From the NCBI GenBank assembly GCA_033720695.1, contig JAWWCA010000152.1, positions 1 to 8,831 of the forward strand: a stretch of DNA of 8,831 bases. The letters are read 5' to 3'. The notes below the pieces were generated by a model. It worked only from the letters and a program-made list of their open reading frames with translations, was not told the origin of the DNA and did not search any database. Within the stretch, counting starts at the first letter, position 1. Each line of letters starts with the position of its first letter. Below, piece after piece: positions 4,706-8,831 of this stretch. The translations under genes and the position numbers were made by a program. The DNA is from DATGQT01 sp033720695. GTDB taxonomy: Bacteria > Bacteroidota > Rhodothermia > Rhodothermales > Rubricoccaceae.

Positions 4706-7222
4706 TCAGAGCCGCGCGCGGACCCCGAAGGCGACGGTGCGCGGGAGGCCCGGCCGCAGCCCGGCCGGCCGACGGGCGACGAGGTAGGTCTCGTCGAGAA
4801 GGTTGTTGACCCGGCCGAACAGGACCACCTCCGGCCGCACGGCCCACTCCCCCGACGCATCGAGCATGAGGTGGGCGTCGATCCGTGCGTCCTCCGGGAT
4901 CGGCCCCTGGCCGGCATCCGCCCGCATGGCCGTGACGTAGGCGCCGCCGAGCGTGAGGGCCACAGGCCCCCGCTCCACGCCCAGACTGCCTCCGACCTGG
5001 TGTCTCGGGAGGTACGGCAGCTCATCGCCGTCGGCGACCGTCCCCCAGCCCTCGAACTCGCTCTCGAACGAGGACTGGAAGCGCGCGTCGGTGTAGGTGT
5101 AGGCGAACCGGAGGGGGAGCCCCCACGCCGCGAGTCGGAAGAGCGCCGCGAGGTCCGCCGTCACAGAGACCTCGGCCCCCTTAACGTCCACGGTCCCCCC
5201 GTTGAACTGGTCGGTTGAACCGGTGCCCCCCCCGGCGGCGAGGTCGGAGCCCAAGAGGTTGGCGTAGTCGTTGAAGTAGCCGACGGCCTGGATAGCGAGG
5301 GCGTCGGTCCCGTAGCGGGTGCCCACCTCAACGTTGACGCTCTCCTCGGGCCGGGTCTCCGGGCGGGAGTCCGGCGGGGCGAACCCGCGGTGCACCCCCG
5401 CGAACAGCGACAGGGCATCGGTGACCCGGTAGAGGGCGCCCACGCCGGGGATCCAGGCGCTGACCGTGTTCTCACGCTCGGTCAGGTCCGTGCCCGTGCG
5501 CTCCGGATCGTCCTTCCCGAAGTCCTCTCGGCGGAGGGCGACGTGCTCGAAGCGGAGCCCGGGGGTGAGGGTCACCCGCCCCCACGTCACCTCGGCCTGT
5601 GCGAACGAGGCGACCGCTCGAGCCGTTTCCAGCCGGTTGCTGTCGGTTCCCGGCGTGCCCGCCTCAGCAAGCGTCATCTCCCCCTCCTCCATGGCGTAGG
5701 CGTCGACCCACTGGAAGCGGTCCATGCCGTCGGCGTGGAGGCGCGCTCCGACCTCGAGGAGGGCCGTGGGCCCCTCCCCGCCGATCCGGAAACCAGCCAC
5801 GCTCTGAATGCCCTCGCTGTAGTAGTCGCGGTTGTTCGCTTTCACGTAGAGGCGCCCGCCGGGCAGCCCCACCCCCCGGATGAGCGCCAGCTCATCGCCG
5901 AACCGCTCCGGGTCATCGAGGATCGATGCGATGCCGAAGGCGAGGTCGGCCGGGGCACCCTCGGTGGTCTCGTCTGCCTCGCCGTCCCGGACCTTGTCCA
6001 GCTTGTACCAGTTGCGGCTGAACGTATTCCGGTAGACGGTCGTCGTGAGGTCGAGGCGGCCGGAGAACACGGCGACGTGGCGCGCACGGAGCGCGAGGTG
6101 CTCGGCGTCCATCTGGTCCACCTGCGACCCGGCGTACCGGAGGTAGGGGGAGGCGGCGAAGTCGGCGCTCGTGAGGCCGAGGTAGGTCTCGTTCGAGACT
6201 TCGTCGGTGTAGCCCGCCGACACCGTAACGCTTTGGTAGACGGCCGCGCCTGGCGAGGTGCTCAGCCGGAGGCGCGCGAAGAGGTCGCCCTTGTCGAACC
6301 CCGTGTTGTAGTCCTCGACGGTCTCGCCCCCCGGCCCCTGGAGCCGCTTGAACCCGTCGACGTTGTCGAGGTACCCCTCCACGACGAACCCGACGCCGAG
6401 GCCTCCCAGCGCCGGGACGCTGGCGCGGTGGTCCCCGACCCTCGCGTGGAGCAGGCGCTGCCCGCCGGGCCCCACGAGGGCTTCGCCACGTGCGGAGAAC
6501 GCCGCCGGGATCCCCGCCGCCACGAGGTTGAGCGCCCCGCCCGTCGTGTACGGACCGTACTTGATCTGGCTCGCCCCGGTCCGGACCTCGACCCCGTCCA
6601 TCCGGCCGATCGTCGGGAAGTAGTAGGCGGCGGGCGCGGCGTACGGGGCCGGCGCCATCAGCACGCCGTCCTCCATGAGCGTGATCTTGCTCGACCGCTC
6701 CGTGCCTGTGCCCCGGAGCCCGACGTTGGGGCGGAGCCCATACCCGTCCTCTTCTTGCACCTGCACACCCGGGACTTCTCGGAGCACCCGGCTGACGTCG
6801 GAGTGTGCGAACCGATCGAGGACCTCGGGGCCGATGTAGTGCGCCGAGCCGGGGAGGTCCAGCACGCCCAGCCCGGTGAGGGTCTCGCGTGCCGTGACCA
6901 CCACTTCCCCGACGTCGAGGGCCTCCTGGATGAGGACGATCGCCACCCGCGTCGGCGCTCCGTCCCGAACCACGACGGCCTCACGGGCGGTCTCGTACCC
7001 TACGGCGGTCGCGACGAGGGTGTAGGCCCCCGGCTCGACCGAGGCCATCGTGAACACCCCGTCGAGGTCCGTCGCCGCGCCCCGTGCGGTTCCTTCGAGA
7101 ACGACGTGGACCCCGGGGAGCGCCCGGCGATCTGCGTCGGTGACCGTACCGGTCAGGGTCTGGGCCGAAGCGGCCGTGGCCGACAGCAAGAGGACGACGA
7201 GGAGAGGACCGAGGGAGCGCAT
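4706..7222 (-). CDS. FecA-like TonB-dependent outer-membrane receptor
   Basis: 838 residues from ATG 7222. Outer-membrane barrel taking up a ligand with energy from TonB-ExbBD. Signal peptide 1-20 (ASA before Gln21). Residues 22-98 are a carboxypeptidase-regulatory-like beta domain (LTGTVTDADRRALPGVHVV...DLDGVFTM...GYETA), typical of Bacteroidota receptors. A TonB-box-like LDVGEVVVTA lies at 102-111. The plug is about 120-236 and the barrel about 245-838. Plug sequence is FecA-like: YGLRPNVGLRGTGTERSSKI (161-180), TLMEDGVLMAPAPYAAPAAYYFPTIGRMDGVEV (181-213, in two parts) and SQIKYGPYTTGGALNLV. The C-terminus has NNLLDETY...GLPRTVAFGV, standard for the family, but ends in Leu rather than an aromatic residue. 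There is no secretin/TonB short N-terminal signalling domain, and no fecI/fecR-like gene in the window, unlike E. coli FecA. The substrate (ferric citrate or another metal chelate) is inferred from plug similarity only. An operator-like palindrome overlies its promoter. Confidence 0.93.
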   Translation of the reverse strand: MRSLGPLLVVLLLSATAASAQTLTGTVTDADRRALPGVHVVLEGTARGAATDLDGVFTMASVEPGAYTLVATAVGYETAREAVVVRDGAPTRVAIVLIQEALDVGEVVVTARETLTGLGVLDLPGSAHYIGPEVLDRFAHSDVSRVLREVPGVQVQEEDGYGLRPNVGLRGTGTERSSKITLMEDGVLMAPAPYAAPAAYYFPTIGRMDGVEVRTGASQIKYGPYTTGGALNLVAAGIPAAFSARGEALVGPGGQRLLHARVGDHRASVPALGGLGVGFVVEGYLDNVDGFKRLQGPGGETVEDYNTGFDKGDLFARLRLSTSPGAAVYQSVTVSAGYTDEVSNETYLGLTSADFAASPYLRYAGSQVDQMDAEHLALRARHVAVFSGRLDLTTTVYRNTFSRNWYKLDKVRDGEADETTEGAPADLAFGIASILDDPERFGDELALIRGVGLPGGRLYVKANNRDYYSEGIQSVAGFRIGGEGPTALLEVGARLHADGMDRFQWVDAYAMEEGEMTLAEAGTPGTDSNRLETARAVASFAQAEVTWGRVTLTPGLRFEHVALRREDFGKDDPERTGTDLTERENTVSAWIPGVGALYRVTDALSLFAGVHRGFAPPDSRPETRPEESVNVEVGTRYGTDALAIQAVGYFNDYANLLGSDLAAGGGTGSTDQFNGGTVDVKGAEVSVTADLAALFRLAAWGLPLRFAYTYTDARFQSSFESEFEGWGTVADGDELPYLPRHQVGGSLGVERGPVALTLGGAYVTAMRADAGQGPIPEDARIDAHLMLDASGEWAVRPEVVLFGRVNNLLDETYLVARRPAGLRPGLPRTVAFGVRARL

Positions 7223-7239
7223 GGGGAGCGGTGCCGTTC

Positions 7240-7260
7240 AGTTTGGATCGAGTCTAAACT
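7240..7260. promoter_or_regulatory. 21-base quasi-palindrome, candidate operator of the receptor
   Basis: Plus strand: half-site AGTTTgGA (7240-7247), five central bases TCGAG, half-site TCtAAACT (7253-7260). Seven of the eight arm positions pair, the mismatch being at position 6. The spacing of 13 bases between half-site centres, slightly more than one helical turn, suits a dimeric repressor. It covers the proposed -7 element and start site of the receptor gene. TTTAGR/YCTAAA-type cores are seen in sites of DtxR/MntR-family metal regulators, so a metal-responsive regulator is a reasonable guess, but no such gene lies in the window. Confidence 0.45.
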
Positions 7261-7285
7261 ATGCGGACTCCCACGCCCTCGACAA
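7254..7285 (-). promoter_or_regulatory. Bacteroidota-type promoter of the FecA-like receptor
   Basis: On the minus strand TTG (7285-7283) is followed by 21 bases and TAGTTTAG (7261-7254). Against the Bacteroidota consensus TTG, 19-22 bases, TAnnTTTG, this matches the -33 TTG and five of the six fixed -7 bases. The start site would fall near 7247, leaving a leader of about 25 bases to ATG 7222. It is overlapped by the palindrome at 7240-7260. Confidence 0.5.
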
Positions 7286-7391
7286 GGGGCCCGGCAACAG
7301 AGGGTGTAGCGTTCACGCAGGATTAACCCGCTCCCGCGAGGAGGCCCCGCTCTATGGGCCCCTCAGGTTGTGCGGTGGCGCGAGGCGAGCG

Positions 7392-8831
7392 CTACTTGGT
7401 GAGCGTGATGCGCTGCGTCTGCTCTCCCCCCGGGGTCGTCATCCGGACGAGGTAGGCCCCGCTCGGGAGGTCGGTCCCGTCGAACACGGCGATGTGCTCG
7501 CCCGCCTCGACGTGGGCGTCCGCGAGCGTGGCGATCTCTCGCCCGAGCATGTCGTGAACGACGATCCGTACCCTCGCAGAGGAGGGTACGCTGTACGTGA
7601 TCGTGGCCGACCAGTTGAACGGGTTCGGGCTGGCGGTGAGTCCGAGGCGCTCGGGCGCCTCCGGCGGGGCCGTGGCCTTGATCCGGTCCATGGCCTCGAA
7701 GAAGGAGAGGCCGTCGAGGGGGATGTCCGCGAGCGGCGTGCCCGCAGGGACACCGAGGAGGTATACGAGTTGGCCCCCTTGGACGAGGTCGAACTCTGCG
7801 ATCCGACCGTCCCGGACCGTGTGGGCCTGCACGCTGAGGACGAGCACGGTCGCCCCCTTGGGCGCGCGGAAGAACTCCGTCACGTCGAGGATCCCGGAGG
7901 TCTCCCAGGCGCCGAGGGAAGCGGGGTTGCCGTCGGACTGGTCCTCGGGCAGGTTCTCGTCGCCCCGCTCGACGACGGCGATGTCTTCGAGGTCACCCGT
8001 CACGGGGTCGAGTTGCCAGATGCGCGCCTCGTGCCCACTGGTCTGGCCGAACAGGCTCGTCGTGCGGTCCTCCTGGACGTACACGTACCCGTCGTCGGCC
8101 CAGTCGAGGTTGTCGGGGTTGCGGAGGCCGTAGTCCGGGCCGGGAAACTGGCCGCCTCCGGCGTCGTCGCCGTCGTAGAGCACGGTGAGGTCGGCCCGGA
8201 CGCCTGCCCCTCCCTCGTCCATGCCGCTGAAGTCGACGTCGATGAGGTAGGTCGTGCCCCACGTGTCGGAGGGGTACAGCGAGTCGCGGCCGGTCGAGGC
8301 GAAAACGACCTGGGTCCCGTCGGTGGGATTCGTGGCGAGGTCTTCGGGGCGAGAGAAGGCGAAGGCCCCGATGTCGTTGTACAGGTCGTCGAGGGTGTCC
8401 ATGTCGGCGTAGCCGGCGGCGTCGTACCCGGACTGCCCAGCCATTGAGGCGTCGAATTGCATGACCTGGACGAACGCGCCCGAGCGCGACGTGCCGGTCC
8501 CGTTCCAGTCTTCCGGAGAGAGGTCGCCGGTGTCGGACACCCAGGCGAAGAGGTTGCCCACGGCGAGGCCGTTGCGGTCGAGGAAGGAGCCGTCGCCGAG
8601 GGCGCCTTTCTGGCCGACGTAGAGGAGGAGTGGAGCCCCGCCCCGGTCGTCGCCGATGAGGAACGCGACGAGGTCGGGATCGCCCGTGTCGAGGCCGGTG
8701 ATGCTCTCGAAGGCGGCGCGTCCCACCATCGGGACGACGTGAAGCGTGCCACGGCGACCGTCGAGCGCCGTGAGTTGCCCGTTCTTGGTCTCCTCGCCCG
8801 TGAAGTAGATGGCGTCCTCGACGTTGTACTC
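7392..8831 (-). CDS. PhoX/DUF839-type protein with T9SS sorting domain, 5' end missing
   Basis: 479 residues visible. The frame is open to the window edge (first codons EYNVEDAIYFTGEET), so the start and signal peptide lie outside. An internal ATG at 8729 is not the start, because the 34 codons ahead of it are family-like. Residues 1 to about 360 match the DUF839/PhoX superfamily, beta-propeller-like proteins including Fe/Ca-dependent alkaline phosphatase PhoX: YFTGEE, VAFLIGDDRGGAPLLLYVGQK, SRPEDLATNPTDGTQVVFASTGR, GLRNPDNLDWADDGYVYVQED and WETSGILDV. The acidic and Asn residues in these motifs fit metal binding. Residues about 396-479 are a type IX secretion C-terminal sorting domain: ASPNPFNWSATITYSVP, VVHDMLGREIATL, AGEHIAVFDGTDLPSGAYLVRM, ending in TLTK. 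It is therefore probably exported across the outer membrane and secreted or surface-bound. Phosphatase activity is inferred, not shown; many DUF839 proteins are untested. It lies 169 bases upstream of the FecA-like receptor, same strand, but the receptor has its own promoter. Confidence 0.85.
   Translation of the reverse strand, partial: EYNVEDAIYFTGEETKNGQLTALDGRRGTLHVVPMVGRAAFESITGLDTGDPDLVAFLIGDDRGGAPLLLYVGQKGALGDGSFLDRNGLAVGNLFAWVSDTGDLSPEDWNGTGTSRSGAFVQVMQFDASMAGQSGYDAAGYADMDTLDDLYNDIGAFAFSRPEDLATNPTDGTQVVFASTGRDSLYPSDTWGTTYLIDVDFSGMDEGGAGVRADLTVLYDGDDAGGGQFPGPDYGLRNPDNLDWADDGYVYVQEDRTTSLFGQTSGHEARIWQLDPVTGDLEDIAVVERGDENLPEDQSDGNPASLGAWETSGILDVTEFFRAPKGATVLVLSVQAHTVRDGRIAEFDLVQGGQLVYLLGVPAGTPLADIPLDGLSFFEAMDRIKATAPPEAPERLGLTASPNPFNWSATITYSVPSSARVRIVVHDMLGREIATLADAHVEAGEHIAVFDGTDLPSGAYLVRMTTPGGEQTQRITLTK

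Noticed and set aside
5390..7309. 639-codon plus-strand frame opposite the TonB receptor
   Set aside because: Antisense shadow of a highly GC-rich gene; composition rich in Arg/Gly/Val/Pro with no domain, while the opposite strand encodes a clear receptor.
7341..7364. Hairpin after the PhoX-like gene (GAGG/CCTC plus CCC/GGG with a CC bulge)
   Set aside because: Short, bulged and without a U-tract in either direction; not strong enough to call a terminator.
7050..8447. 465-codon plus-strand frame
   Set aside because: Lies opposite the PhoX-like gene and the receptor promoter and shows no family features; antisense shadow.

Overview
This is a GC-rich stretch (roughly 70% GC by eye) of a chromosome from a Bacteroidota-like bacterium. 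The best guess is the Rhodothermota (Rhodothermia, Rubricoccus/Rubrivirga/Salinibacter type). The grounds are a C-terminal sorting domain of the type IX secretion system (T9SS), a TonB-dependent receptor with an N-terminal carboxypeptidase-regulatory-like domain, start codons without clear Shine-Dalgarno sequences, promoter-like sequences resembling the Bacteroidota -33 TTG / -7 TAnnTTTG pattern, and very GC-rich codon use. The taxonomic call is an inference.

Left part (1-1238, + strand): the 3' nine-tenths of lipB (octanoyltransferase of lipoate synthesis, 5' end cut by the window edge), then a small, very acidic protein of unknown function. It converges, with a 20-base gap, on the next block.

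Block 1259-3086 (- strand, reading right to left): a compact four-gene cluster encoding a membrane-anchored LytR_C-domain protein, the ribosomal silencing factor RsfS, a small lipoprotein and a DUF423 membrane protein. The last two junctions are 4-base start/stop overlaps, so it is very probably one operon. A candidate promoter lies upstream at 3123-3153.

Block 3172-3729 (- strand): a secreted or outer-membrane-associated beta-rich protein of unknown function with a good promoter match (TTGACG, 17-base spacer, TATTCT). The 350 bases above it contain that promoter, one doubtful small plus-strand ORF (3863-4000) and a strong two-part hairpin (4015-4062), the probable terminator of the next gene.

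Block 4079-8831 (- strand): a Pro/Glu/Ala-rich lipoprotein, a large FecA-like TonB-dependent receptor, and (5' end beyond the window) a PhoX/DUF839-type protein carrying a T9SS sorting domain. The receptor has its own promoter-like sequence, and a 21-base quasi-palindrome at 7240-7260 covers the -7 element. This suggests repression, plausibly by a metal-responsive regulator, and is the most testable new observation here. I see no tRNA, rRNA, CRISPR array, insertion sequence or phage gene, and no clear undescribed multi-gene system. Most of the window is ordinary core genome, with a few uncharacterised small proteins.
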